Positions 18,621 to 28,871 are shown, counted from the first letter of the stretch. The stretch is DNA of 64,000 nt from Planctomycetaceae bacterium (GCA_012729315.1 JAAYDI010000013.1:1-64000); one strand, 5' to 3'. Translations and numbers: made by a program. The notes: a model not told the origin generated them from the letters alone.

Positions 18621-18742
18621 GGTGCCTGTAACTGGGCGCGCCGCGCACCAGGGACCGCGACGCAGCAGTCCGGTCCCGTACAGCACGCCGCCCGATTGCA
18701 GACGATCACCAACAGTTTTATTGGGTATCTCTCCAGGAACGG

Positions 18743-19795
18743 ATGTGCGTCATGATCAAGATCGGAATAGCCGGCATCGGGTTCATGGGTTGGATTCACT
18801 ACCTGGCCTACCAGCGTGTGCCGGGTGTGCGGATTGTGGCACTGTGCGAACAGAACCGAAAACGGCTGGCGGGGGACTGGCGCGACATCCAGGGCAATTT
18901 CGGCCCGCGCGGCGAGGTCGTCGACGTGTCGCAGATGCGCCGCTACGAGGTGCTGGATGAGCTGTTTGCCGATCCGGGAGTGGACCTGGTGGATATCTGC
19001 CTGCCGCCTTCCGCGCATGCGGACGCGGCGGTCGGCGCACTGCAGCACGGCAAGCATGTGTTCTGCGAGAAGCCGATGGCGCTGACTGTCAGCGACTGCC
19101 AGCGCATGGTGAAGGCCGCGGAGCGCGCCGACCGGCAGATTCTGATCGGGCATGTCCTGCCGATGTTCCCCGAATATGCACACGCGCGCAAGTTGATCGC
19201 CAGCGGGAAGTATGGCGCGCTGCGGGGTGGACATTTCAAACGGGTGATTTCCGACCCGCTCTGGCTCAGCGATTTCTACAACCCGCAGGGCTGCGGCGGG
19301 CCGCTTCTGGACCTGCACATCCACGACGCGCACTTCATCCGGTTCCTGTTCGGAATGCCGACGCACCTGATCAGCCAGGGACGGATGCGTGGCGAAGTGG
19401 TCGAGTACTGCAACACGATGTTCGAGTTCGCGGATGCGGATCTGACGGTCAGCGCCACGTCCGGCGTGATCAACCAGCAGGGTCGGTCCTTCACGCACGG
19501 CTTCGAGATCCACCTGGAGAAGGCCACGCTGTTGTACGAGATGGCGGTGTTGGGCGGGGAATCCAAAACGCTCATGCCGGTGACCCTGCTCGACAGCCGC
19601 GGCAAGGTGATCCCAGCCGCGCTCGCCGAACACGACGCCATCGAGCCGTTTGTGGCCGAGATCAAGGAGGTCGTCAAGGCGGTCCGGACCTCACGTCCCT
19701 CGCCGATCCTCGGAGGGGACCTGGCCCGCGATGCCATCATTCTGGCCCACAAGCAGACCGAGTCTGTCCTGAAGCGCAAGCGGGTGAGAATATAG
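18743..19795 (+). CDS. Gfo/Idh/MocA family oxidoreductase
   Basis: A 350-residue NAD(P)-dependent sugar oxidoreductase. The nucleotide-binding Rossmann fold starts at IKIGIAGIGFMGWIHY, and the CEKPMALTVSDCQRM motif with the conserved EKP lysine is present, followed by the substrate domain (GGPLLDLHIHDAHFIRFL). These enzymes oxidise or reduce sugar hydroxyls, often in sugar catabolism. The start could be 18743 (AGGA four bases upstream) or the ATG three codons later. It follows rhamnulokinase on the same strand and may be co-transcribed, so a deoxy-sugar substrate is a reasonable guess. Confidence 0.9.
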   Translation: MCVMIKIGIAGIGFMGWIHYLAYQRVPGVRIVALCEQNRKRLAGDWRDIQGNFGPRGEVVDVSQMRRYEVLDELFADPGVDLVDICLPPSAHADAAVGALQHGKHVFCEKPMALTVSDCQRMVKAAERADRQILIGHVLPMFPEYAHARKLIASGKYGALRGGHFKRVISDPLWLSDFYNPQGCGGPLLDLHIHDAHFIRFLFGMPTHLISQGRMRGEVVEYCNTMFEFADADLTVSATSGVINQQGRSFTHGFEIHLEKATLLYEMAVLGGESKTLMPVTLLDSRGKVIPAALAEHDAIEPFVAEIKEVVKAVRTSRPSPILGGDLARDAIILAHKQTESVLKRKRVRI

Positions 19796-20175
19796 TTTTT
19801 GACCGGCGGCCAGCACCTGCATATCATTGCTCGATGCCCCGAGGACACCGGGCCCAGGAAGGGCCCTGCGCAGCGGAATAAGCGCACACAACGCGAGCGG
19901 TGGAAACACGCTACGACGCGGCCAATCGTTCTAACTGGACAAATCTGTTCAGGCTGTATCGGTCGTAGGGAATGGCCGCACAGACGCGCGCGTTGGTTTT
20001 TTTGACCAGGGGCAAATCGTGTCCTATATTCGTGTAGACCGACGCCCTGTCTGCGTCTGGTCGGTCCCCCGAATTGACTGGTTGTGCGACCTGCCTGTGC
20101 GCGTGGCGTGTGCCGTGCACTTGGTGTGTGCATCCTGACGAGACTGCGGCAATCGTGCCCTCCCGCCAAGTTACG
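19796..20175. other. intergenic region with S41 protease promoter
   Basis: No gene is supported in this gap. It contains the promoter candidate at 20002-20030 listed separately, and then a leader of about 140 bases. Confidence 0.5.
20002..20030 (+). promoter_or_regulatory. sigma-70 type promoter for the S41 protease
   Basis: TTGACC (20002-20007) and TATATT (20025-20030) are separated by exactly 17 bases. Each hexamer matches the consensus at five of six positions. Confidence 0.6.
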
Positions 20176-21849
20176 ATGGACCGAACGATGCGAAGCTTTT
20201 TCTGGTTGGCGCGTACCTGGACCGTTCTCGCCCTCCTATGGGTTGCCGCGTGGGCACCCAGTACCACATCCGCTCAGCTGGCGGTTCCTTCCGCAGCGAT
20301 CGTCGACCGCGTGGACGACGTGATTCGGCAGGGGGAGTTGCTGGAGCGTGAACGGCGCTGGGGTGATGCGCTGGCCTACTACGAAGCCGCGATCAAGCAC
20401 CACCCGAACCGTGCCGAGCTGCAGCGGCGGCTGGACGTGGCGCGCACCCACTTGGATATCGCGCGCCGCTTGACGGATCAGAGTTACCTGGCGGCGCTCG
20501 ATCACCTCTCGCCCCAGGAGGCGCTGGAGCTGTACGCGGAGGTCCTGCTGAAGATCGACACGTATCATGTGAACGAGCCCAGCTGGCGGCATCTGGTGGA
20601 CCGCGGCATGGGCAACCTGGATATTGCGTTGTCCGAGCCGGCGTTTGTCGATCGGTTCCCGATTCCGGTATCGATGGACGGGGCGCGGGCGTTCAGCCAG
20701 GAAGTCCGCGCGGCCGTGAATCTCGAGGCGATTGCCAGCCGCAACCAGGCGGTGGATGCCGTGGCTGTAGCGGCCCAGGTCGCTGCCCGCCGACTCGGAG
20801 TGCCGCTGCAGGCGGCCGTGATGGAATTCACGTGTGCCGCCGCCGCATCGCTGGATCAGTACTCCGCCTACCTCACCGGCAACCAGCTCGACGAAGTCTT
20901 CTCACAGATCGAAGGCAACTTCGTCGGATTGGGAATCGAACTGAAAGCCGAGGCGGGTACGCTGCTGATCGTGCACGTGATCCCGGGGGGGCCCGCAGCG
21001 AAGGCCGGGATGATGGCTGGCGAGCGGATTGTCGCCATTGACGGCCAGGCGACCGAGACGATGTCGGGGGACGCGGCCGCCGACCTGCTCAAGGGGGCCG
21101 AGCTGAGTTACGTCGAGTGCGTGCTGCAGGCGCCCAACGGCGGGCAGCGGGTGCTCCGCATTCAGCGCCGGCGGGTCGAGGTGCCCAGCGTGCAGGACAT
21201 CCAGATGGTCGATTTGGAAAACGGCGTGGCATACATCAAACTGACCAGCTTCCAGAAGACGACGAGCCGCGACGTGGACGCCGCACTCTGGTCGCTGCAC
21301 CGGCAGGGCATGCGCTCGCTGATCATCGACGTGCGCGGGAACCCGGGGGGACTGCTCAACGCCTCCGTGGAAGTGGCCGACAAGTTCCTTCCCTCCGGTG
21401 TGATCGTGTCGACCCGTGGTCGCAGCACGCGGGAGGACTTCGACTACCAGGCCCACAACGTCGGTACGTGGCGCGTGCCGTTGGTCGTGCTGATCGACGG
21501 CGACTCAGCCAGCGCCAGCGAGATCTTCGCGGGGGCCATTCACGACCACGGGCGAGGTACGGTGGTCGGCCAGCGCAGTTACGGCAAGGGGAGTGTGCAG
21601 GGCATCTTCCCGCTCAGCCGTTACAAGTCCGGCATCCGCCTCACGACCTCCAAGTTCTACTCGCCCAGCGGTCACCCGATCAGCGATCGTGGCGTGATTC
21701 CGAACGTCGAGATTCGTCCCGATCACACCCGCGTCACCGCGCGTGTGACCGATACCGGCGAGATGCTCGGCGCGGCACTCGATCCCACGCTGCAGGCCGG
21801 CCTGGACGCCGCTCGGGCGATCGCGCACCGGGTGGGACGCGCAAACTGA
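20176..21849 (+). CDS. S41 family C-terminal processing peptidase with PDZ domain
   Basis: A 557-residue exported serine protease of the CtpA/Prc group, which trims or degrades periplasmic proteins from the C-terminus. A signal peptide (residues about 5-35, ending near TTSAQ) is followed by a TPR-like helical segment (EAAIKHHPNRAELQRRLD), a PDZ domain (FVGLGIELKAEAGTLLIVHV, then GGPAAKAGMMAGERIVAIDG) and the S41 catalytic domain. The Ser lies in DGDSASASEIFAGA and the partner Lys in SYGKGSVQG. The start at 20176 gives a proper signal peptide; an ATG four codons later is possible. The upstream reading frame is not coding. The N-terminal TPR-like part is longer than in E. coli-type enzymes. Confidence 0.92.
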   Translation: MDRTMRSFFWLARTWTVLALLWVAAWAPSTTSAQLAVPSAAIVDRVDDVIRQGELLERERRWGDALAYYEAAIKHHPNRAELQRRLDVARTHLDIARRLTDQSYLAALDHLSPQEALELYAEVLLKIDTYHVNEPSWRHLVDRGMGNLDIALSEPAFVDRFPIPVSMDGARAFSQEVRAAVNLEAIASRNQAVDAVAVAAQVAARRLGVPLQAAVMEFTCAAAASLDQYSAYLTGNQLDEVFSQIEGNFVGLGIELKAEAGTLLIVHVIPGGPAAKAGMMAGERIVAIDGQATETMSGDAAADLLKGAELSYVECVLQAPNGGQRVLRIQRRRVEVPSVQDIQMVDLENGVAYIKLTSFQKTTSRDVDAALWSLHRQGMRSLIIDVRGNPGGLLNASVEVADKFLPSGVIVSTRGRSTREDFDYQAHNVGTWRVPLVVLIDGDSASASEIFAGAIHDHGRGTVVGQRSYGKGSVQGIFPLSRYKSGIRLTTSKFYSPSGHPISDRGVIPNVEIRPDHTRVTARVTDTGEMLGAALDPTLQAGLDAARAIAHRVGRAN

Positions 21850-22059
21850 GCGTCGGGACCCGCACGGCGGCCGTCCGCGCCGGAACCCACCGTGGCACTG
21901 GCACAGTAGCGGCTGCGCACCCAGCCAGATCGTCCGGTGGGGGGGGCCGGCCCGCGGGCCGTGCTTGGATCGCCGACTGTCTGCTGGTACCATTTTCGGT
22001 TTGCAGCTTTCAGCGCTGTCATCGCCGCAGAGGTCAATGGGCATTCGGGGCGTGGTTTC

Positions 22060-24837
22060 TTGCGTATCTTCACATACCTCGCCGGGTTCGTTACTCGCCA
22101 TCGGATGCTGGTCGTCGTGGCATGGCTGGTTGCCGTCTTCGGCATTCAGTCGGTTGCCCCGAAGTGGGAGCTGATCACTCACGACGGCGATTTCAGCTAT
22201 CTGCCGTCGTATCTGCCGAGCGTGGTCGGGGAACGTTGGATGTCGGAGGCGTTTCCGCATCAGCGTGGCCGCAGCCAGATTGTGCTGGCCCTGGTCCGTG
22301 AGCAGGAACCGATCACCAAGGACGATGTGCAGATCGGCTATGACGTGGCCCGGCGGGTGAAAAACCTTCTGGGGGCAGCGCAGCTGGCGGCCGCCGCGCG
22401 GCTGGCCCGGGAGGAAGAGACGCTGCGGCAGGATCGGCGGGGCGCCGAAGCCGACACCGTGCGCGAGCAGCGGCGGACGGTCCTGCAACAGGCCGAAGAC
22501 GCGCTGCAGGACGCGCTGCAGCTCGACACCAAGCTGGCCGATTACTGGGACGCCCGGGTGGCGGCCGACCCATCGCTCGCGCCGGTGCGGCCGCCGCGGC
22601 TGGCCGAAATCTATCACAATCAGGCGCAGCTGTTCCGCTGCCGCGGCGAGGACGAGCTGGCGCGCGAGGCACGCGACAACGCACTGCAGCTCAATCCGAA
22701 CCTGCAGACGAATGAAGATGAAGTGTGTCCAGCGCGGGCGGCACGCCTCCCCCTGGTCGACGCGTGGACTTGGCGCGAAAGCTACTTCGGATCCAAACTC
22801 GTCAGCCGGGACAATCAGGTGCGGCTGGTGGTGCTGCAGCTGTCCAATGAGTTCATGGCCGTCGATAACATGCAGGTGCTCGAGACGATCGAGGCCGAGC
22901 TGCAGCCGGTCCGCGCCACGCTGGCGCAGGCCACGCGCCCAGGGCTGACCATCATCCAGTCCGGTTCTGCCGCTGTCGGTGCCGACCTGCTGCGGTCGGC
23001 GGCGGCCAGCATCCGCGACACCGAGACCGTCACCGTCGTGCTGGTAGTTTTGTTCCTGGCGCTGGTCTACCGGTCGCCACTCCTGGTGGTTGTCCCGCTC
23101 GTAACCATCGTCACGTCGCTGCTGGTGTCGACGGGCCTCGTGGCGCTGCTCACACAACTGTCCGCAGTGCCCGGTTTCAGCTGGTGGACACTCAAGGTGT
23201 TCTCCACGACGAGAATCTTCATCGTGGTGATCCTGTTCGGTGCGGGCACCAACTTCTGCCTGTTTCTGATTTCCCGCTACAAGGAGGAGCTCCGTTACGG
23301 ATGGGACCACTCCGCGGCAGTCTCGCGCGCTGTGATCCACGTTGGCGATGCCTTGTTGGCCAGCGCACTGACGACCATTCTCGGTCTGAGCACGATGATC
23401 TTCGCCGACTTCGGCAAGTTCCGCTACAGCGGCCCCGTCATCGGACTCTGCCTGGCCATCACGCTGCTCACCTGCCTGACCCTCACCCCGGCCCTGATCC
23501 GCATCGTGGGCCCGCGACTGTTCTGGCCGTTCCGGGTCGATCCCGCCCAGGTCGGCCGCGAGGCGGCGTCGCGCGCCCCGTCGGGAGTGTCGGGAGCCGT
23601 CTGGCATTTCTGGCACTTCACTGCGCGCGTGATCACCCGGCGTCCGGGACAGGTGCTGGTCGTCTCCTTTCTGATCCTGGCGCCGCTGGCCGGCTATGGA
23701 GCCTGGCGCGGACACGAGGTGACCTACGATTTCCTGAGCGGACTGCCGCGCGGTTGTCCGAGCCGCATCGGCGCGGAGACCCTGCGGGATCATTTCCCCG
23801 TGGGGGAAAGCGGCCCTGTCACGGTGTTGGTCCACCGCGAGAATGCCCAGTTCGAGACGCCGGAAGGTCGCGCTCAGATTCGCCAGCTGTCGGACGATCT
23901 GCACCTGCCAGGTGTCGTGACCGTACGCTCGGCTGAAGATCCGCTGGGGGACTATGCTCCCGGAGAGAAACCGGGGCTGTTGAGCGACCGCGGTCGTACG
24001 CTGCGCGTCTTGCGCGCGCACCCGCGGACCAAATCGATCTTCGTGGCGCAGACCCAGGAACTGGCTGGCAATGTGGCGAGGTTCGAGTTGATTCTCACAC
24101 ACGATCCGTTCTCGTTGACCGCCATTCGCGTGGTCGATCAGGTGCAGGAAGCGCTGCAGACGTTGACCCAGACCCCCGGTTCGTTCTGGCACGGGGCACA
24201 GTTCGCGCTGACGGGGACCACCGCGGCCATCCGCGACTTGCGCCAGGTGACGCGGCAGGACAATGTGCGGATTCAGATCCTGGTGGTGCTCGCCGTGTTG
24301 GCCGTGCTGCTGGTGATCCTGCGGCGCCCCGCCGTGTGCCTCTACCTGATGCTGACCGTGCTGTTCAGTTACTACGTGACGATAGGCATCACCGCCCTGC
24401 TGTTTCAGTACGCCTACGGCGACGCCTACCAGGGCCTGGACTGGAAAGTCCCCTTGTTCCTGTTCGTGATCCTGGTGGCCGTGGGCCAGGACTACAATGT
24501 GTACCTGACAACCCGTGTTTTCGAGGAGCAGGCGCGGATCGGTCTGTTCGCGGGGCTGCGGCGGGCAGTCGTGAGGACGGGCGGGATCATCACCAGTTGC
24601 GGTGTGATCATGGCCGCCACGTTCCTGTCGATGACCAGTGCCGCGTGGCCGAGCCTGCTCCCCGCTCCATTGGCGCGGTGGTGGAGTTCGTCGGTCGGAC
24701 CGGTGCACAGTATTCTGGAGATGGGTTTCGCACTGGCTCTGGGTGTACTGCTGGACACGCTGGTCGTGCGCCCGATCCTCGTTCCCGCCTTCCTCGCGCT
24801 GCTGTGCCGCTGGCGATCACGCCAAATGCTCACGTAA
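22060..24837 (+). CDS. MMPL/RND family transporter
   Basis: A membrane protein of about 925 residues with two MMPL/RND halves, each a transmembrane bundle following a large external loop. It resembles exporters of lipids and hopanoid-type molecules. TM1 is MLVVVAWLVAVFGIQ; the helix cluster at 23040-23520 includes FGAGTNFCLFLISRYKEE, and the second cluster includes VAVGQDYNVYLTTRVFEE, both typical MMPL motifs with an in-helix Asp or Asn. The first external loop holds a long charged helical insert (22375-22740, TPR-like). I favour a TTG start at 22060 because upstream codons look non-coding and RIFTYLAGFVTRHRM matches family N-termini. A GTG at 21937 is the longer option. Confidence 0.85.
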   Translation: MRIFTYLAGFVTRHRMLVVVAWLVAVFGIQSVAPKWELITHDGDFSYLPSYLPSVVGERWMSEAFPHQRGRSQIVLALVREQEPITKDDVQIGYDVARRVKNLLGAAQLAAAARLAREEETLRQDRRGAEADTVREQRRTVLQQAEDALQDALQLDTKLADYWDARVAADPSLAPVRPPRLAEIYHNQAQLFRCRGEDELAREARDNALQLNPNLQTNEDEVCPARAARLPLVDAWTWRESYFGSKLVSRDNQVRLVVLQLSNEFMAVDNMQVLETIEAELQPVRATLAQATRPGLTIIQSGSAAVGADLLRSAAASIRDTETVTVVLVVLFLALVYRSPLLVVVPLVTIVTSLLVSTGLVALLTQLSAVPGFSWWTLKVFSTTRIFIVVILFGAGTNFCLFLISRYKEELRYGWDHSAAVSRAVIHVGDALLASALTTILGLSTMIFADFGKFRYSGPVIGLCLAITLLTCLTLTPALIRIVGPRLFWPFRVDPAQVGREAASRAPSGVSGAVWHFWHFTARVITRRPGQVLVVSFLILAPLAGYGAWRGHEVTYDFLSGLPRGCPSRIGAETLRDHFPVGESGPVTVLVHRENAQFETPEGRAQIRQLSDDLHLPGVVTVRSAEDPLGDYAPGEKPGLLSDRGRTLRVLRAHPRTKSIFVAQTQELAGNVARFELILTHDPFSLTAIRVVDQVQEALQTLTQTPGSFWHGAQFALTGTTAAIRDLRQVTRQDNVRIQILVVLAVLAVLLVILRRPAVCLYLMLTVLFSYYVTIGITALLFQYAYGDAYQGLDWKVPLFLFVILVAVGQDYNVYLTTRVFEEQARIGLFAGLRRAVVRTGGIITSCGVIMAATFLSMTSAAWPSLLPAPLARWWSSSVGPVHSILEMGFALALGVLLDTLVVRPILVPAFLALLCRWRSRQMLT

Positions 24838-24964
24838 TAGCCGCCGGGTGCCCGCAGATCAGGCAATCCCGGGTGCGGGCGGCAACCGCCACGATGGCCT
24901 GCAGGATCGCGTAACCATCTGCCGAACAATAGCTTGCGGGATTCCTGCGTCTCGGAACTCCAAT

Positions 24965-24980
24965 TGGCGCTCGGATTGCT
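24965..24980 (+). promoter_or_regulatory. sigma-54 (-24/-12) promoter upstream of glnA
   Basis: TGGCGC-TCGGA-TTGCT matches the sigma-54 consensus TGGCAC-N5-TTGCW with the exact GG-N10-GC spacing. It lies about 105 bases before the glnA start, so transcription would begin near 24990. Nitrogen-controlled glnA from an RpoN/NtrC promoter is a well-known arrangement. Confidence 0.6.
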
Positions 24981-25085
24981 CATCAGTCGAGTGACGCCGG
25001 AGCAACAGTACAGCATCTCCGCTGAATGTTCGGCCACGGCTTGGATGGGGAACGGTGTCTGGTTGTTGGCGAAAGGGGAGGCGAA

Positions 25086-26498
25086 GTGACTCCAAAAGAA
25101 GTGTTGGCTTTGTGTCGGGAGAAAGACGTCAAGGCGGTCGATCTGCGATTCATGGATTTTCCGGGGTTGTGGCAGCATTTCACGATCCCGGTGACCAGAC
25201 TGGACGAAGACATCTTTGAGGATGGACTGGGATTTGACGGCTCGAGCATCCGTGGCTGGCAGGGGATTCACGAGAGTGACATGCTCGTGGTGCCGCAGCC
25301 GGAGACCGCGTTTCTCGATCCGTTCACGCAGCTCCCGACGCTGGTGATGATCTGCAACATCCAGGACCCGATTACGCGTGAGGACTATTCGCGCGACCCG
25401 CGGAACGTGGCCCGCAAGGCGGTCAACTATCTCAAGAGCACCGGGATCGCGGACACCGCGTATTTCGGCCCGGAGGCGGAGTTCTTCATCTTCGACGACA
25501 TCCGGTTTGACCAGAACGCACACGAGTCCTACTACCACATCGACAGCATCGAGGGGGAGTGGAACCGGGGACGGGTGGAGAACCCCAACCTGGGCTACAA
25601 ACTGCGTTACAAGGAAGGTTACTTCCCCGTACCGCCATCCGACCAGTTGATGGACATCCGCAACGAGATGATGCAGACGATGATCGAGTGCGGACTGGAT
25701 GTGGAGACGCAGCACCACGAGGTGGGAACGGCCGGCCAGTCGGAGATCGACCTGCGGTTCGGCAGTCTGGTGCAGATCGCTGACAAGGTGTTGATGTACA
25801 AGTACATCATCAAGAACGTGGCGGTCCGCCACAAGAAGTCCGTGACCTTCATGCCGAAGCCGATCTTCAGTGACAACGGCTCGGGGATGCACACGCACGT
25901 CTCGCTGTGGAAGGATGGCGAACCGTTGTTTGCTGGCAGTGCGTATGCCGGGCTGAGCGACATGGCGATGCACGCCATCGGCGGGTTGCTTGCCCACGCG
26001 CCAGCGATCCTCGCCTTTACCAACCCCACGACGAACAGTTACAAGCGGCTGGTGCCCGGTTACGAAGCGCCGGTGAACCTGGCCTATTCGCAGCGGAATC
26101 GTTCGGCCTCGATCCGGATCCCGATGTACAGTCCGAGCCCGAAGGCCAAGCGGCTGGAATTCCGCTGCCCCGATCCGAGCTGCAACCCCTACCTGGCGTT
26201 CTCGGCGATCCTGATGGCTGTCATTGACGGGATCCAGAACAAGACCCACCCCGGTGAACCGCTGGACAAGGATATCTATGACCTGCCGCCCGAGGAGGCC
26301 AAGCTGGTCTCGAAGACGCCGGCATCGCTCGAAGCCGCTCTCGAGGCGTTGCGGAGCGATCATGAGTTCCTGCTCAAGGGGGACGTATTCACCTCGGACG
26401 TGATCTCGACCTGGATCAACTACAAGATGAAGAACGAAGTGGATGCCATGCGGCTGCGCCCGCATCCCTACGAGTTCTGCCTGTACTACGACATCTGA
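25086..26498 (+). CDS. glnA: glutamine synthetase type I
   Basis: The central ammonium-assimilating enzyme: glutamate + NH3 + ATP to glutamine, a dodecamer in the cytosol. I place the start at the GTG at 25086, four bases after a strong AGGGGAGG, giving 470 residues, the normal length for bacterial GSI. Key motifs are [58 protein letters not shown], and NRSASIRIP with the ATP/glutamate site. [11 protein letters not shown] carries Tyr398, the adenylylation tyrosine of the GSI-beta group, so covalent control by GlnE is likely. A sigma-54 promoter candidate lies upstream. It converges on mtnA. Confidence 0.97.
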   Translation: MTPKEVLALCREKDVKAVDLRFMDFPGLWQHFTIPVTRLDEDIFEDGLGFDGSSIRGWQGIHESDMLVVPQPETAFLDPFTQLPTLVMICNIQDPITREDYSRDPRNVARKAVNYLKSTGIADTAYFGPEAEFFIFDDIRFDQNAHESYYHIDSIEGEWNRGRVENPNLGYKLRYKEGYFPVPPSDQLMDIRNEMMQTMIECGLDVETQHHEVGTAGQSEIDLRFGSLVQIADKVLMYKYIIKNVAVRHKKSVTFMPKPIFSDNGSGMHTHVSLWKDGEPLFAGSAYAGLSDMAMHAIGGLLAHAPAILAFTNPTTNSYKRLVPGYEAPVNLAYSQRNRSASIRIPMYSPSPKAKRLEFRCPDPSCNPYLAFSAILMAVIDGIQNKTHPGEPLDKDIYDLPPEEAKLVSKTPASLEAALEALRSDHEFLLKGDVFTSDVISTWINYKMKNEVDAMRLRPHPYEFCLYYDI

Positions 26499-26509
26499 AC
26501 CGGAACGCG

Positions 26510-26526
26510 GGGGGCGAGATGCCCCC
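26510..26526. terminator. hairpin between convergent glnA and mtnA
   Basis: GGGGGC-GAGAT-GCCCCC forms a six-base-pair GC stem in the 33-base gap between the two stop codons. No U-tract follows. Confidence 0.5.
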
Positions 26527-26531
26527 GGTGA

Positions 26532-27650
26532 TCACTCACCCGCAGCGGAGTTTCCAGTTCCTGCAGGACGCTGTGCGCCTCCTGCCGGGGCTGTTTCCTG
26601 CAGCACAGCCGCGATGCGCGGGGCGGTCACGGGCGCGATCAGCCCGCGGTCGGTGATCAGCGCACGGATCAGCCGTGCGGGGGTCACGTCGAACGCCGGG
26701 TTGTACACCTGCACGCCGGCGGGTGCCGTCATCCGGCCGAACCCGTGCGTGATTTCCCGCGGATCGCGTTGTTCGATGGGGATGGCAGCGCCGCAGTCGA
26801 GCGTCAGGTCGAACGTGGAGTGCGGGGCGGCGATGTAGAACGGAATCTGGTGGGCGTCTGCCAGGACAGCCAGGGCGTAGGTGCCGATCTTGTTAGCGGC
26901 GTCGCCGTTAGCGGCGATGCGATCCGCGCCGGTGATCACCGCCTGTACCCGCCCCTCGCGCATGACCTGGGCGGCCATGGAGTCACAGATGAGCGTGGTG
27001 TCGACGCCGCGTTCGACGAGTTCCCAGGCGGTGAGCCGCGCTCCCTGGAGCAGCGGGCGGGTTTCGTCTGCGAACACGTGGAGCCGCAGGCCGGCTTCGT
27101 GCGCTGTGTAGATGACCGCCAGGGCCGTCCCATACTCCGACGCCGCCAGCGCGCCGGCATTGCAATGGGTCAGGATCCCCATGCCATCGCGCAGCAGCGC
27201 GGCGCCGTGGCGCCCGATCGCGCGGCAGGTGGCCCGGTCCTCGTCGTGAATCGCCTGCGCCTCGGCCAACAGCGCGGCGAGGATCCCGGGCGGTTCCAGT
27301 ACCCCTCGCAGCTGCCGTGCCCGGTGCCCCATCCGCTCCAGGGCCCAGTTCAGGTTGACGGCGGTCGGACGGCTGGCGGAGAGCAGTTGACGCGTCTCTT
27401 CCAGCGCGGCGAACAAGGCGTCGGTGCCCGCCGCCGCAGCCGGCTGCAGACCCAGCACGAGCCCGTAAGCGGCGGCGATACCGATGGCCGGCGCCCCCCG
27501 CACGCGCAGCGCGCGAATCGCCTCCACCACCGCGCTCACATCCCGGCAGGTGATCTCGCGCAGCTCCCCCGGCAGGCAGGTCTGATCGAGCAGCACCAGC
27601 TGGCCCGCGAGGCCGCCGACCCACCGCAGCGTCTCCCAACTACTCGGCAT
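26532..27650 (-). CDS. mtnA: S-methyl-5-thioribose-1-phosphate isomerase
   Basis: A 372-residue isomerase that converts methylthioribose-1-phosphate to methylthioribulose-1-phosphate in methionine salvage. Family motifs are [26 protein letters not shown] (catalytic Cys) and [20 protein letters not shown] (catalytic Asp), ending with [17 protein letters not shown]. The ATG at 27650 overlaps the 3' end of purE by 11 bases, so translation is probably coupled. An open frame extends further upstream, but it lies within purE and is not protein-like. Other MTA-cycle genes are absent from the window. Confidence 0.95.
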   Translation of the reverse strand: MPSSWETLRWVGGLAGQLVLLDQTCLPGELREITCRDVSAVVEAIRALRVRGAPAIGIAAAYGLVLGLQPAAAAGTDALFAALEETRQLLSASRPTAVNLNWALERMGHRARQLRGVLEPPGILAALLAEAQAIHDEDRATCRAIGRHGAALLRDGMGILTHCNAGALAASEYGTALAVIYTAHEAGLRLHVFADETRPLLQGARLTAWELVERGVDTTLICDSMAAQVMREGRVQAVITGADRIAANGDAANKIGTYALAVLADAHQIPFYIAAPHSTFDLTLDCGAAIPIEQRDPREITHGFGRMTAPAGVQVYNPAFDVTPARLIRALITDRGLIAPVTAPRIAAVLQETAPAGGAQRPAGTGNSAAGE

Positions 27651-28164
27651 CTTCGTGGATGATCTCCTGCAGTCGCGCATCCTTGGTGGCGATCTGCTGC
27701 TCCAGCCCTCGTTTGAACTCGGCGAACTTCTCCGCCAGCGCGTCGTCCGCCACCGCCAGGATCTGTACGGCCAGCAACCCCGCGTTGCGCGCCCCCCCCA
27801 TGCCGACCGCCACGGTGGCCACCGGCACATCGCCCGGCATCTGTACAGTCGAGAGCAGGGAATCCAGTCCCCCCAACTCCGCGGTCGGGACCGGTAATCC
27901 GATCACAGGCAGAGTCGTGTGGGCGGCCACCACACCCGCCAGATGCGCCGCGCCGCCGGCGGCCGCGATGAGGACCTTCAAACCGCGCTGGCGCGCCGTC
28001 GCTGCGTACTCCCGCACCACGGCCGGCGTCCGATGGGCGCTCATCACCCGCACCTCCGACACGACGTCGAATTCCTCCAACGCCGCGCGCGCCCCGCGGA
28101 TCTTCGGCCAATCGCTGTCGCTGCCCATGACGATGCCGACCAGCGGCCGTCGTGAATGCGTCAT
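27640..28164 (-). CDS. purE: N5-carboxyaminoimidazole ribonucleotide mutase
   Basis: A 174-residue class I PurE, which moves the carboxyl of N5-CAIR to give CAIR in purine synthesis. Motifs are [20 protein letters not shown] (active-site His), [17 protein letters not shown] and LPVIGLPV. The ATG at 28164 has AGGAG ten bases upstream. It lies 26 bases after the zinc-ribbon/GYF gene and overlaps mtnA, so the three form one operon. PurK, the usual partner, is not here. Confidence 0.96.
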   Translation of the reverse strand: MTHSRRPLVGIVMGSDSDWPKIRGARAALEEFDVVSEVRVMSAHRTPAVVREYAATARQRGLKVLIAAAGGAAHLAGVVAAHTTLPVIGLPVPTAELGGLDSLLSTVQMPGDVPVATVAVGMGGARNAGLLAVQILAVADDALAEKFAEFKRGLEQQIATKDARLQEIIHEDAE

Positions 28165-28190
28165 GCGTCTGTAGCTCCTGTTCCGGTTCT

Positions 28191-28871
28191 TCAACGTCCG
28201 GCACGCAGCATCAGTATGAGCGTCACAAGCAACACGACGCCCAGCGCCACCAGAGACGCGATGAACATCATAAGGCGGATACGCGAGTCGGGTTGGGACG
28301 GCGCACGATAGCGTTCGACCGCATGGCGAGCGCCGGCGACCGCGAAACTCTCGTCAGCAACGGCCAGCGCCGGTGGGGAGACCGGCAAGACGAGATCCGG
28401 ACCTTCCAGCGCCGGGAACACGGGACCGGCCGACCTCCAGTCGGGCCACCCTTCCCGCCACACCAGCGCATCGGCGCTCACCCGCCCCTCCATGAGCCAG
28501 CGGCGCATGATCTTTCCGTCAGCCGGTCCGAACTGACCGCCCGTGGGCGGTCGCACGTACCAGACTGCATCCGGCGCTTCCGCGATCGGGTCGGGCCCGG
28601 ACGATGTGCGCGCCTGCGAACCGGCGCGACGTTCGGTGGCTGTGGGATCGGCAGCGGTGTGGGCGGCATCCGGCGCCACGGCCGCCGAAACCGCTGCGCT
28701 GGCTCCCGCCGGCCGCTCGTCCTGTCCCGCCGCCCCGTTCGACGGATCCTGGCTGGTGAGCGGTATGCGCACTTTTGCACCGCACTTCGGGCACACCCCC
28801 CGCTTGCCCGCCAGGAACGCCTTCACGTGCAGTTTCTTGTCACATGCATGGCAGCGAAACTTGATTCCCAT
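28191..28871 (-). CDS. zinc-ribbon and GYF-like domain membrane protein
   Basis: A 226-residue protein. Residues 1-35 form a zinc ribbon (CHACDKKLHVKAFLAGKRG, then CPKCG). After an Ala/Pro-rich linker comes a GYF_2 domain (WYVRPPTGGQFGPADGKIM, then VWREGWPDWRSAG), and the protein ends in a single transmembrane helix. It is probably a tail-anchored cytosolic protein; GYF domains bind proline-rich peptides. The start MGIKFRCHAC at 28871 is typical of planctomycete relatives and lies at the predicted transcription start, so the mRNA appears leaderless. It is the first gene of an operon with purE and mtnA, but I know of no functional link. Confidence 0.82.
   Translation of the reverse strand: MGIKFRCHACDKKLHVKAFLAGKRGVCPKCGAKVRIPLTSQDPSNGAAGQDERPAGASAAVSAAVAPDAAHTAADPTATERRAGSQARTSSGPDPIAEAPDAVWYVRPPTGGQFGPADGKIMRRWLMEGRVSADALVWREGWPDWRSAGPVFPALEGPDLVLPVSPPALAVADESFAVAGARHAVERYRAPSQPDSRIRLMMFIASLVALGVVLLVTLILMLRAGR

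Noticed and set aside
21505-24708. 1067-codon minus-strand frame across the S41/MMPL region
   Set aside because: Gln/Arg/His-rich shadow translation. The plus strand has recognisable PDZ/S41 and MMPL motifs throughout.
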